A program made the position numbers and the translations under genes. Shown in pieces: positions 31,196 to 42,110 of a DNA stretch of 64,000 bases. The notes under the pieces are model-generated. The model was given only the letters and a program-made list of their open reading frames with translations. It was not told where the DNA came from and ran no database searches. The stretch covers positions 8,627,501 through 8,691,500 of the forward strand of contig NC_091665.1 in assembly GCF_042453785.1 (NCBI RefSeq), written 5' to 3'. Origin of the DNA: Malus domestica. Taxonomy: Eukaryota > Streptophyta > Magnoliopsida > Rosales > Rosaceae. The stretch's first letter is position 1. Each line of letters begins with the position of its first letter.

Positions 31196-33169
31196 TTAGG
31201 CATTCAACATGCCGGAGTTCTTCTTGCACTCGGACAGCATATCCATGTAGAACTGGCACTTGCTTATATCACTTCCAAAGTGGTTGACACACTGCAAAGT
31301 CAACAAATAGACTGAAGTTAGTTCTGAAGCCACTTCACACTTCCCATTTCATTTCAGTTAATAAGGATCAGTCAAATTAATTACAAGATAATTGTTGAAA
31401 CAAGAACATTTTGATGGTCAAATAAACCAAAGTGAAAACCATTAAAAAGACATTCATGTCTCAACTAGCTAGAAAACTCTTCCAGATGCATGAAACGTCA
31501 TTACACAAATATCTCATGATTCATATCATCGTTTGGTTATTTCACCAAAAATAAAAACACAAGGATATCCATGCCAAACATTACAACACCCTTCTGAAAA
31601 GCACTTGAAAATCCAGGATATTTGGAATGAAAATTCCACAAGGGATTCTGTAGATTACTCATTTGATGCTAAAACAACAAAAGGAAACTAGATATTATGA
31701 AATTACAAATAAAACAGTCCACGCTAGGCACCACAAGTTCTTGGAAAGGGGTATATAAAAAATTCTGGCAAGATACTACCAAATTTCACATCAAAGAAAT
31801 GCATTGCAGCAGGGCAAGAGAAGATAAAATAAAAAATAAAAACTAGAAGGGTACATTCCTATTCCTCCCCTTCCTCATCCACAAGTATAACAAAGAAACA
31901 TAATAACATTTACTTGAGACACTAAATTTTCTGGAAAATAAAAGGAAAATGGTGTAGAGTTCTGCATACATCTTGGAATGCCTTGGACTGATTACTGCAT
32001 GCATCTGAGCCACCCATGCTGCTAGCCATGGGGACTGGAGCACCAGCAGTGGCCTCAGAGACTACAGTTTCATGTTGAATAGTGCGAGGACCCATCACAG
32101 CATCCACAGCTCTGTGTGCCACAGCACTTCCAGTACCAAAAGCCATACCTGCAACACGAGGGGAAGTCAGACATACAATACCAATTTTTATTATCGTGCA
32201 AACACAGAAATAAGCAACCAGACAAACAAATTACCCTGTGCTATGGTTGATCCAATTCCGGAAAGCATAGATCCACCACTTCCAGACTGAGCTGGAGCTG
32301 GAGGAGGAGCTTGGCGAACTGCATTGTAACACAGATAATGCAATTAGAGGTGAAAGGGCAATATTATATATTGACAAACAAAATAAATCCTGCTGCAATA
32401 AATGTTAATTTAGCAATAGTGCTAATTTATCAGTAATGTCCTAAATAAGTACCAGGCTGAGGAGGGTTGCGTGCAGGTGCATGACGGGGAGCCGGGCGGG
32501 CAGATCGACCTGCAAAAGGAGTTCAACGAGCATTAAACTAACCATACACAACCCATAAATGGGGAAAATGAATACGCATTTAAATCACCGTGACATGAAG
32601 AAATCAAACCCAAACTCAAGCTCTCTCCAAAAGTTACTACAACAAAAATACATAGTGTTTATCCCAGCCATGGGAACATACAAACCCTAAAATTTCATCA
32701 ACAGAATTTACATCTAATAACTTTCATTCGGTTATGAACATCGTAACAACATGTAAAGCGCACTACAAAAAGAAAAACAAAATTCATAAAGCATCCCTTA
32801 TGTCTCTGTGGATGTATTAATTCGCCTAGCCAAACAATAAACCTAATTCAGAAAACCAAGTGAAAACGATTATATAAAAATCTTTATAAATTAAGATAAA
32901 CCCTAGAACCTCCATTTCCTTGGAAATTAGAAACCCTAGAACCCTAACCCTAATTAAACAGCGACATGGACATATGCTATTGTACAAGAAAAATAAATTT
33001 CATATCGATTCATGGTTTTCTCAGCAAACCTGAAACCCTAGAATCAACGAAAACAAATGGAAACCAAATCACACCCAACGGAGGATTCTGATCTACATAA
33101 TAAAAAAGCAGAAAACAAATACAAGGAAGAGAAGAGACGGCGGCGCGTACCTCCTGAGCGGCGAGCCAT
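31196..33169 (-). CDS. Twin CX9C (CHCH) mitochondrial protein, CHCHD2/MIX17-like
   Basis: Five exons on the minus strand: 33169-33151, 32509-32453, 32318-32235, 32148-31970 and 31291-31196, joined in frame with GT/AG introns, giving 144 residues. The basic N-terminus (MARRSGGRSARPAPRHAPAR) is Pro/Ala/Arg-rich. It is followed by a glycine-rich hydrophobic segment (GSMLSGIGSTIAQGMAFGTG) and AVAHRAVDAVMGPR, both hallmarks of the CHCHD2/CHCHD10/MIX17 family. The C-terminus holds the twin CX9C motif with Cys104, Cys114, Cys125 and Cys135; exon 5 begins exactly at Cys114. Family members are imported into the mitochondrial intermembrane space by the MIA40 disulphide relay and affect respiratory-complex function and stress responses. 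The plant role is less defined. All key cysteines are present and no lesion is seen. The first coding exon is only 19 bp. Confidence 0.9.
32929..32954 (-). promoter_or_regulatory. Telobox-like repeats in CHCH intron 1
   Basis: AGAAACCCTAGAACCCTAAC on the plus strand contains repeated AACCCTA units. Teloboxes near the start of transcription are common in plant genes for ribosomal and mitochondrial proteins; function here is inferred only. Confidence 0.35.
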
Positions 33170-33260
33170 GGCAGCGAATATATCAGCGAGAGCTTAACAA
33201 TTTGAAGAAAAAGCGTCCGGAAAAACCTATCTGGCCTCCCAAAGGCCCTCAAACGCTTCA

Positions 33261-33267
33261 TTTTATA
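33261..33267 (-). promoter_or_regulatory. TATA box of the CHCH gene
   Basis: The minus strand reads GCATATAAAATGAAGCG, with TATAAAA about 92 bp upstream of the ATG at 33169. This implies a short 5' UTR of about 60 bases. Confidence 0.55.
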
Positions 33268-33273
33268 TGCAAA

Positions 33274-34708
33274 AGAGTGTGTATCCGCTACGCCAACGAA
33301 TCATGAGCTCGGGTACGTGGGCCTACCCTGTTCTACTATTTTATGGTCTTCTGTTGTACTTTGACTTTGGGATGAGGATCACCGTTAACTCGTTTTGACT
33401 GACTACCCGATCCTGGCCGTGGTTGTTAGATAAGGTCATTAGTGACGCACATATGCCATATGGAGGTTGGATTAATTGCTTCATCTTTCCATTTCAGATT
33501 TACTCGAATCATGTTCTTTGTCTTTGTTGTTTTATTTTTACAGCAAACATAATTATTCAGAGTTAAAACAAATTGATGGCATGAGTTCACCCGCATTTGC
33601 CATGGTAGTATTTGTCACTCTTCATCTCACACTTTCTATTTCTTCTTTTTAGTATTTGTCACTCTTTCTCTCACACTTCCACTTTCAATTTTTTCTTTTC
33701 GTCTTTGGCTACGTAGGCAATGTTTTTCTCATGATTTCTTCAATTGTATAATATTTATTTTATGAGGAGGTCACTAAGGTAGACAATTTGGTGAGGTGAT
33801 GTGGAGACATAAATTAACCACATCTAATAATAGAATGACATATGGACAATACACTCAATGTGACAAGTTTATCCTTCAAGTCGGAAGTAGATCACAAAAT
33901 TACCTAAAGGGAATAACACATAGTTTGCCTATAAGTAATTGAATTTTATGCCACTAACGGGCCATGAGATCTCAGGGCTACCCATGCCTTATGGGTTTTT
34001 TGGGCCACCCATGACATAGATTATGGGATCTCCTAGCTCTCCAGGCTCTTCTGGTCATACCCGTAACACACATGTACTCTTACCAATATAGACCTTTAAG
34101 ACTACTAGATGGCAGTATTGCTGAGACTACTAGGTAACATTATTGAGGACTGCCTAGTATGCTCCGCCTCCCATTCCAGCTGCTTGCTAGGGTTTATTCC
34201 CTATAAATAGCTAGTTTTTATAGGAAATGGAAATCGCCACTTACTATTCAGGACTCTCTCACATTATATTTTTCTCTCTACCTTTTCTTAGGCATCAAAG
34301 GCCCTTTGGTAGGCACCCTCCCCTTTTTCTTGAGTGTTCGTCAATTAGGCCACTGTGTTTGTTCTCTTATAAGTGGAATTTTGTCAAATCATCCGCAGAC
34401 AAAATTTGCATCCACAGATGATGCATGAATGATTCAACTGATGTAAGATTACAGATTTGATGCAAAACAATGGTATGAAGATTTGATGTTTTTGCTTCCA
34501 TGATTCTTTATTCCCTTTCCTACTCTATTCTTAATTCAGTTGGTCTAAGAATTAGATTTGTGACCTATAAAATTGTTTCATCCAGTGTTTGGTTGTATAT
34601 ATGATTATTGACAACATTGAACCTTCTTTACGATGATGATTGTTGTTTCCGTTTCACAGGTGCTTAATTACAAGGAGAAATATGGACATTTATGATATTG
34701 TGATGCCT
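33274..34708. other. Intergenic DNA with an orphan TATA box
   Basis: A direct duplication of AGTATTTGTCACTCTT occurs near 33608 and 33651. A strong TATA motif (CTATAAATAG) at 34201-34210 points rightwards but no coding region follows. It could be the promoter of an old LTR or a non-coding transcript. The copia TSD TGGCC begins at 34709. Confidence 0.4.
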
Positions 34709-34713
34709 TGGCC

Positions 34714-34848
34714 TGTTAGAAATCAAAGTCAACGTCAATCAAAACTTGATTTGTGGATCAAATATTATAGAATAAATCAAACTGTAATCACTGTAATTAG
34801 GTCCTAAAGTTTAGCTATTTGTCTGCTAGTTTACTTCTTTTAGACTAA
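34714..34848 (+). repeat. 5' LTR of the copia element, first part
   Basis: Begins TGTTAGAAATCAAAGTCAAC, matching 47976 onward. It is interrupted after TTTTAGACTAA by the Harbinger transposon and resumes at 40974. Confidence 0.92.
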
Positions 34849-35478
34849 GGGTGCGTTTGTTGCGCCGGACTGTCTCGGACTGGACTAGCTGCCGGGACTA
34901 AGCTGGACTGGCTTAGACTGGACTAAGCTGGACTAACTTAGTGAAGCGTTTGGTGTAATGTCGGACTAAGAAGCAGGATAAGAAAAACAGTACTGTTCAC
35001 CAGATTTGTGTTTGCTTAGACTAGGACTACAAATTTTTGCCATTGTGTAATAGAGTAATGCTACAAATCTCATGATATGGGTTAATTGGAGCATATTTTT
35101 GCCATGTATATTATGAATCTTAAAAAAAATTGACAATTGTTTTGTTTCTATTACCTGCTAATAGAATTGGGTTTAATTTGCAAATGTAGCTTGGTTTAAA
35201 CTCTATCACCCAACAGAAGAAAAATAATAGTGCCCAATACATGCAACTTCAACAAATACAAGTACATAAGAAGATCTCCATAATTTAGAAAATCCTAGTT
35301 AACATTAGTTAACATTAGCCAAAATAGATCTCCATAATTTACAAAATGGCTAGTTAACATAAGCCAAAATACTAGTGCAAAGCTAAGTTATAAGCCATAA
35401 CATAATATTGTATGATTAATAAAATACATCCATGTTAACATTAATAAAATACATCCATGTTAACATTAGCCAAAATCC

Positions 35479-36469
35479 TCATCCGCTTGCGTTGTCGCTT
35501 AAAAGCCTTTGGACGAACACTTTCTTGAGTTCCGGTTTGATTGCCCTGAACACTGCCACATTTTTTGGTTTATCCAAAATAAGAGACAATGCATCAATTT
35601 GATCCATAGGAGAGAGACCCATTGCTTCAAGTTCATTAGCTATGTCAATATGATCTGCAGTACCTTGAACTAAAGCTTCAGTTACCATTTGCATCCTCTT
35701 CCCACTTTCAACATAAAAATCTTTCAGTCCACTGATAATTGCCTCGGTTCCATCACTTGAACTTCCCACAGCTCTTTTCCTCTTTCTTTGGCTATTTTCA
35801 GATGGGGTGCTTTGTTGGCTTTGTTGGTTCATTGAAGAAACAAAATTTTCACCTCCAATATCACTTTCACCAACATGATCATGACTTTGTTCCTCCACCA
35901 TTTGAGCAGGGGTTTCGGCTACATTACCTGTAGCCCGATCTTTTCCAAATATATATGCAAATCTATCAAAAAGTGGAAAAGGTTTGCTTCTCCATCCATC
36001 GGCTTCTTTATTTCTCTAAGATTATATCAACATAGCAAAACTAAAATTTAGCATGCGTAACAAATATAGCAGCAATAATATAACTAATGTATAAATAAAA
36101 TAGGATATGAACCTGCACATAAGTTTGCCATGAGTCATCACTGTCAACTTCAACGCACTTTTTGACATCATTCCATGCAAATCCACTTGTGTTTATCATG
36201 TCAACGACCATACTATATGTTTTTTTCCATTTCTTCAACTTGGACTCAATATGTGGATTTGCCTTTATATTTGAATGAGGACATAAAACATTGACAGCTT
36301 TTGCTATTTCAACCAAAGTACCTTGTTTGAAAGCACCGGTGTCACACCGTTGCTTCCGAGCAACAAAATCCTCAAGAACTCCTAGTAATACTTCTTCCTC
36401 AAATGCTTCCCATTTACGCCTTCTTCCTTTTGGCTCTTGAGTAGCATTCAAAATATTTTCGTTATCCAT
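35479..36469 (-). CDS. Harbinger Myb/SANT-like DNA-binding protein
   Basis: Two exons (36469-36113 and 36015-35479) join in phase 0 to give 297 residues without a stop. The N-terminus has the trihelix/Myb-like domain: RRRKWEAFEEEVLLGVLEDF at about residues 15-35, HIESKLKKWKKTYSM and W at DDSWQTYV. In PIF/Harbinger elements this second protein binds transposase and element ends and helps nuclear import. The middle is Ser/Gln-rich with a basic patch (QRKRKRAVGSSSDG), a likely nuclear-localisation signal. The C-terminus matches the helical tail (LSLILDKPKNVAVFRAI) common in this plant family. It appears intact, unlike the transposase. Confidence 0.85.
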
Positions 36470-36669
36470 ACCTAAACAAAAAATATTTTAATGAAGGAAA
36501 ATACCATACAAATAATCAATTTGCATAATATCCAATCAACTTGCATAATATCCAATCAACTTACATAATATCCAATTAATTTGCATACCATCCAATCATT
36601 GTGCTAATATCTAACAAATGCATGATAAAAAGGAATACTAAAATAAAATGTTATCATTAACACATATAG

Positions 36670-38049
36670 CTAGTTCGGTTGCTGGTTCCTAATTGCTCTC
36701 CACTCGTTATACATTTCCTGAGCCATATCATTCCTCTTTGCAGTCCACTGGTCAGATGTTTGAACACTACCAACATATTCACCTTCTTCTGTATTTTGTC
36801 CATCTTCTATTATTGGCAAATTCTCCATTGGATCTACAGACATCTCTTGCCTAATAAGATTGTGTAGTAGGCAACAAGCGGTAATTATTCGACCTTGTGT
36901 CCTTATCGGATAGAAAGATGGACTCCTTAGTATCGACCACCTTCCTTTTAGCAAGCCAAAACAGCGTTCAATTACATTCCTTGCCTTAGAATGCTTCATG
37001 TTAAAATATTCTTCCTTATTAGAAGGTGTTCGTCCCTCCCATTCAGATAAATGATAAGGTATTCCTCTATAAGGTGCAAGGAATCCTTCACCATTTGTAT
37101 AACCACCATCTACAAGGTAATAATAACCTAATGAAAAAAAAAAACAGACCTTATTAGTGTTTTGTAGTTGACAAACAGAACTAGACCTAACTTACAAAGT
37201 TGAGACTAAGTAATAGTCTTACCCGCTGGTACCTTAAAACCATTAGGCCTACTAATTGCATCATGTAGCACTCTAGAGTCTGATGCGGAACCCTCCCACC
37301 CCGGAAACACATATATGAACTGCATATCTCCTGAACACACACCTAACATTAGTTGCGACTCGACCCTTTCTTGTTCGGTATCTTGGTTTGTCAATTTCAG
37401 GTACATGCACATCAATGTGTGTTCCATCCAATGCTCCCAAGCAATTCTTAAAAATAAAAAAATAAAAAGTTTTTGTTAATTTATACAAAGGGAATGAAGA
37501 GTTAAAGCTTAGGGAAAATGAAAAAAAATTCTCATCATACCTTAAAACATCGCCACCTAGGATATGTAGAATCAATAGGCACAGGCTGAGGGACTTTTAG
37601 TAGGATCCTTGTAATCGCAAAATTCCTTGCAATACGCTATTGAAATACCTACTTATAGTCTCTCCCGACCTATAAAATCTACCGCCAACACTACGATTCT
37701 TAGTATGATGTGCTAATATTTGTAAAGTCATACACACCTGCTCCTCTACAGACACCAAACCATCAGTTTTTACCCTCCCATCTTGACGAAGTAAGTCACA
37801 TAATATGCCAAAAGTCCTTCTATCCATTCTCAATTCGTTGACACATTCAGTATCAGTATTCCCTATTATACCACTCAGATAACACAAACTAATCTCTCGT
37901 TTAATAAGTGAACGGTTAGTCAATGTGGGTCGTTCAACATGTCTCTGTTTGCCACGTAGCATCATCAACACAAGAATCGTACAAATACAAATTGTCTCCA
38001 AATAAGACATCTCTAACAATAAGATCAATAAAAGCTTCCTTCGATCCAT
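36670..38049 (-). pseudogene. Harbinger (HARBI1-like) DDE transposase, frameshifted
   Basis: Minus strand, starting at ATG 38049. The N-terminal part has the helical region MDRRTFGILCDLLR and SGETISRYFNSVL. A likely intron near 37600-37470 is followed by [12 protein letters not shown] (first catalytic Asp). [11 protein letters not shown] (second Asp) follows in another frame, so a small indel lies between them, near 37345. Another intron (donor about 37222, acceptor about 37128) leads to the frame with DGGYTNGEGFLAPYRG and NVIERCFGLLKGRW (catalytic Glu). The final exon ends at 36670. All three catalytic residues are encoded, but the frameshift should prevent a full product. Boundaries of the first intron are inferred. 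Confidence 0.8.
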
Positions 38050-38181
38050 ATCTATCCAAACAAAAAAAAAAAAAACAAATTAAGGACATTATATATGTAA
38101 TATTTACTGTTATTAAGGGTGATGGAAATGAAGTGATTATAATACGAAATGAACTAGATCAAAGTAACTAGCGAAGTCACA

Positions 38182-38300
38182 ATCCGAGGCATCAAATATA
38201 CGGGTGGTGTTGGAAAAAAAAAAGTTATCATTAATCCGAGGCAACAAATATTGAGGTGGCGTTGAAAAAAAAAAAGTTATCATTAACCCGAGGCATCATA
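38182..38300. repeat. 52-bp tandem repeat in the Harbinger element
   Basis: The motif ATCCGAGGC/ACCCGAGGC recurs at 38182, 38234 and 38286, each followed by a GTGGYGTTG-type segment and an A-run with AAGTTATCATTAA. Confidence 0.75.
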
Positions 38301-38549
38301 TTCAAAATGTTCTACTCTTATACATCTATAAACATGTGTCTAAGAACACTAGTATGAGGATTGCTATCATTGCTAGGCATTGCATGTGAAGAGGGAAATT
38401 AAAGGACACCTGTAATGCAGTAGCCTTAGCCTTAGCCTTCCGTTTATGCTCTTCTTCTATGCAACCAACAACCACAAAAAATTGCAATTCAACATCAACC
38501 CCACACAATACAAAACATTCACATTGTAATATCATGGTTATAAACCAAG

Positions 38550-40326
38550 TACACACACACACACTCATGGACAAATGTGCAAAATACACATACATACTCA
38601 CACTAACACACACACACGGACATACACACTCTCACACACTGACATAGACTCATACACACCCTGCATACATACATACACACACACACACACACTGCATATA
38701 CACACACACACTGCATACATACACACACACACACACACTGCATACATACACACACACACACACTGCATACACACACACACACACTGCATACACACTCACA
38801 CACACACTACACACACACACACTGCATACATACACACACACACACACTGCACACACACACACACTGCATACATACACACACACACACACTGCATACATAC
38901 ACACACACACACTGCATACACACACACACACTGCATACACACTCACACACACACACACACTGAACACACACACACACTGCATACACACTCACACACACAC
39001 TGCACACACACACACACACACTTCACACACACACACACTACACACACACACACACACTGCATACATACACACACACACACACACGGCATACATACACACA
39101 CACACACTGCATACATACACACACACACACACACGGCATACATACACATACACACACTGCATACATACACACACACACACTGCATACATACACACACACA
39201 CACACTGCATACATACACACACACACACACTGCATACACACACACACACACTGCACACACACTCACACTCACACATACTCACACTCACACTCACACACAA
39301 ACACAGTCACACACACACACACACACGGGGACAGAGTGCAACACACTCTTACCCTCACACACACACTCTGTTTTTATACTCACACACACACACACACACA
39401 TTCACACACAAACACAGTCACACACACACACACACGGGGACAGAATGCAACACACTCTTACCCTCACACACACACACTCTGTTTTTATACTCACACACAC
39501 ACACACACTCACACACACAAACACAGTCACAAACACACACACGGGGACAGAGTGCAACACACTCATACACTCACACACACACTTCGTTTTTACACTCACA
39601 CACACAAACACACACACACTCACACACACAAACACAGTCACAAACACACACACGGGGACAGAGTGCAACACACTCATACACTCACACACACACTTCGTTT
39701 TTACACTCACACACACACACACACTCACACTCACACACACTCACACTCACACTTACACTCACACTCACACACAAACACAGTCACACACACACACACACGG
39801 GGACAGAGTGCAACACACTCTTACCCTCACACACATACACACACACACACACACACTCACACACAAACACAGTCACACACACACACACACACGGACAGAG
39901 TGCAACACACTCATACACTCACACTCACACTCACACAGGTTACACACTCACACCCACACAGGTTACACACACACAAACACACTCACACACACACACACAC
40001 TCACATACACACACAAACACAGATTACACACACACACTCACATACACATTTTACACACACAACTCACACACACATATTTTACACACACAGGTTACACACA
40101 CAACTCACACACATACACACAAACACAGATTACACACACACACACACGGACATATTACACACACATTTTACACACACAACTCACACACAGGTTACACACA
40201 CAACTCACACACACACACACACACAGATTACATAGGTTACACACACACACACGGATAGATTACACACACATTTTACACACACAACTCACACACACACACA
40301 GATATTACACAGGTTACACACAGATT

Positions 40327-40358
<32 letters not shown>

Positions 40359-40429
40359 ACACACACACACAAACACACAGACAAATTACACACAGTACAC
40401 ACAAACACACACACAGAGAGCACACACCT
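38550..40429. repeat. 1.9-kb CA-rich compound satellite in the Harbinger element
   Basis: Almost entirely CA dinucleotides with three successive higher-order patterns. The first (about 38650-39260) has CACTGCATACATACACAC units. The second (about 39290-39910) has units of about 110 bp, each carrying GGGGACAGAGTGCAACACAC (at 39327, 39436, 39543, 39654 and 39799). The third (about 39940-40400) has TTACACACAC, ATTTTACACACACAACTCAC and GGTTACACAC units. Several frames are open for hundreds of codons only because CA repeats contain no stop. On the minus strand it is a TG-rich tract upstream of the transposase. Confidence 0.95.
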
Positions 40430-40973
40430 GAGACTAATCTCAATTTCATCTTATGAAAACCCCAAATTCTAATCTCAATTTCACCTAAATATCAAAACCC
40501 TAATTTGTTCAATTGCAAATCCACTTGTATATTATGAATTTCTCAAACCCAAAACAACAAAATCAAATAAACCTCAGTTAATATCACAAACAAATCCACA
40601 CAAATCGACGAAAAAAATCCAAGATTCGAAGCTTACCAACTTGAGGCAGATGACAGCAACCAGATGCTGTAAGGACGACGATGAGCGTGAGGACGATGTG
40701 GGAGCACGGCAAGGACGACGACGAGGGCAGACGCAGAGATGAGGACGATGTGGGATGTGGGATGTGGGAAGACGCAGAAAATCTATCGATGGTTTCTCTG
40801 GCTTACGAGTCCGCCCGAAATTGGGATCCCTCGTGAAGAACGGCTAAGCCCCCCCTTAGTCCTAGCGAATCTCACCTAAGCTCATTAAAGCTAATCCCGG
40901 TGCCCACCAAACACCGGACTATAGTCTAGTCCAGTCCAGTCCCAGCGAATCCTGTCAAACAAACGTGCCCTAA

Positions 40974-41059
40974 ATGTATTCCTATATAAGTATTGTAAAC
41001 AAGTTGTACAGATACACATAAATATACAAGAAAGCTTTTTCTTCATATCAAATTCTTTA
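40974..41059 (+). repeat. 5' LTR of the copia element, second part
   Basis: Begins ATGTATTCCTATATAAGTAT and ends AATTCTTTA, colinear with the end of the 3' LTR. Confidence 0.9.
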
Positions 41060-41071
41060 TGGTACAAGAGC
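41060..41071 (+). other. Primer-binding site of the copia element
   Basis: TGGTACAAGAGC directly follows the LTR, a variant of the initiator-Met tRNA site TGGTATCAGAGC. Confidence 0.75.
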
Positions 41072-41128
41072 GCAATCTTAGTGCCTTATATTGCTCACTT
41101 TTGCTTCCGCCTATATCATCGATCACTA

Positions 41129-42110
41129 TGTCTGAAACTCCAACAAAGAAGTCAACCACCATCACCTCACCTACAAAGGTTATGGATTTCAATGATCCCT
41201 ATTATATTCACCACTCAGACCATAATGGGCACTCTTTTGTCACTTAACTCTTGGAGGGTGACAACTACGCGACGTGGAGTCGTGCCATGGTGATTTCTCT
41301 TGAGGTCAAGAACAAACTCGGCTTTGTTGACGGCTCAATCAAAGCGCCGTTGAAGGATGATCCCAAATATGGAGCTTGGAGAAGATGCAATTAAATCGTG
41401 AAATCATGGATCCAAAACTTAGTTAGCCCAACCATGACCAATATTGTGATCTTTTCCAATACAGCCGTTGAGGTCTGGTCAGAACTTAAAGATCGGGTCT
41501 CACAAGTTAATCTTTCCCGTATTTTTGAACTCAAACGAGGGATCGTTGAACATCGTCAACAACAACAGTTTATAGCAGTTTAATACACAACACTTAAGTC
41601 CTTTTGGGACGAACTGGGATCGTACAACCTTCCACCTTCATGTAATTTTGAAGGGTTGAAGAAGATTGCTAAAAGGGAAGAGCAGGAACAAATCCTCTAG
41701 TTCCTTATGGGATTGAATGACACATATTCTGCTATTCGTGGACGAATCCTTTTGATGCAGCCACTTCCGAATATCAGAAAAATCTACTCACTTATACTCC
41801 AAGAAGAAAAACAGCAGCAACTTGGTGATGCTCGTGACGCAACTATTCATGCCATGAACGTGACAAAGGGCACAAAGAACACAAGAAAAAAGATGCCGGC
41901 AAAATCACAAGACAACAGGAAATCCTTTCTTTGCACATACTGTGAAGGTGATACACACACAGTTGATAACTGCTTCTACATTATCGGTTTTCCACCAAGG
42001 CTCAAGTTCCATGGCAAGGCAGTCAAGCCACCAAACAAGAACAAGCGTACCACAGCCAACAATGTTCACGGTGCCAAACCCACCACTGCAGAAAATTCAC
42101 ACCAAAACTT
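41129..42110 (+). pseudogene. gag: Decayed copia gag
   Basis: A probable start MSETPTKKSTT (41129) leads to NYATWSRAMVISL, DDPKYGAWRRCN and LMGLNDTYSAIRGRILLM, the typical copia gag (UBN2-like) blocks, and the zinc-knuckle-like CTYCEGDTHTVDNC. In-frame stops interrupt it at about 41245, 41392, 41581 and 41698. It lacks coding capacity. Confidence 0.85.

Larger units (their letters stand above)
34849..40970 (-). mobile_element. PIF/Harbinger DNA transposon
   Basis: 6.1 kb, inserted in the copia LTR. The terminal inverted repeats are GGGTGCGTTTGTT on the left and GGGCACGTTTGTT (other strand) on the right, with further shared GGACTGGACTAG-like subterminal repeats. The TSD TAA (34846-34848, 40971-40973) is diagnostic of the superfamily. 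It encodes both expected proteins on the minus strand: a Myb/SANT-like protein and a DDE transposase, the latter frameshifted. A 1.9-kb CA-rich tract lies between the transposase 5' end and the right terminus. Confidence 0.93.

Noticed and set aside
34201..34421. Possible gene downstream of the TATA box at 34201
   Set aside because: The following 64-codon ORF has no homology I can recognise, and no splice-joined continuation could be found before the copia element.
38575..40431. 618-codon open frame of His/Thr repeats, and antisense Cys/Val repeats
   Set aside because: It follows automatically from a CA/TG dinucleotide tract, which has no stop codons in several frames. No composition or start context supports a protein.
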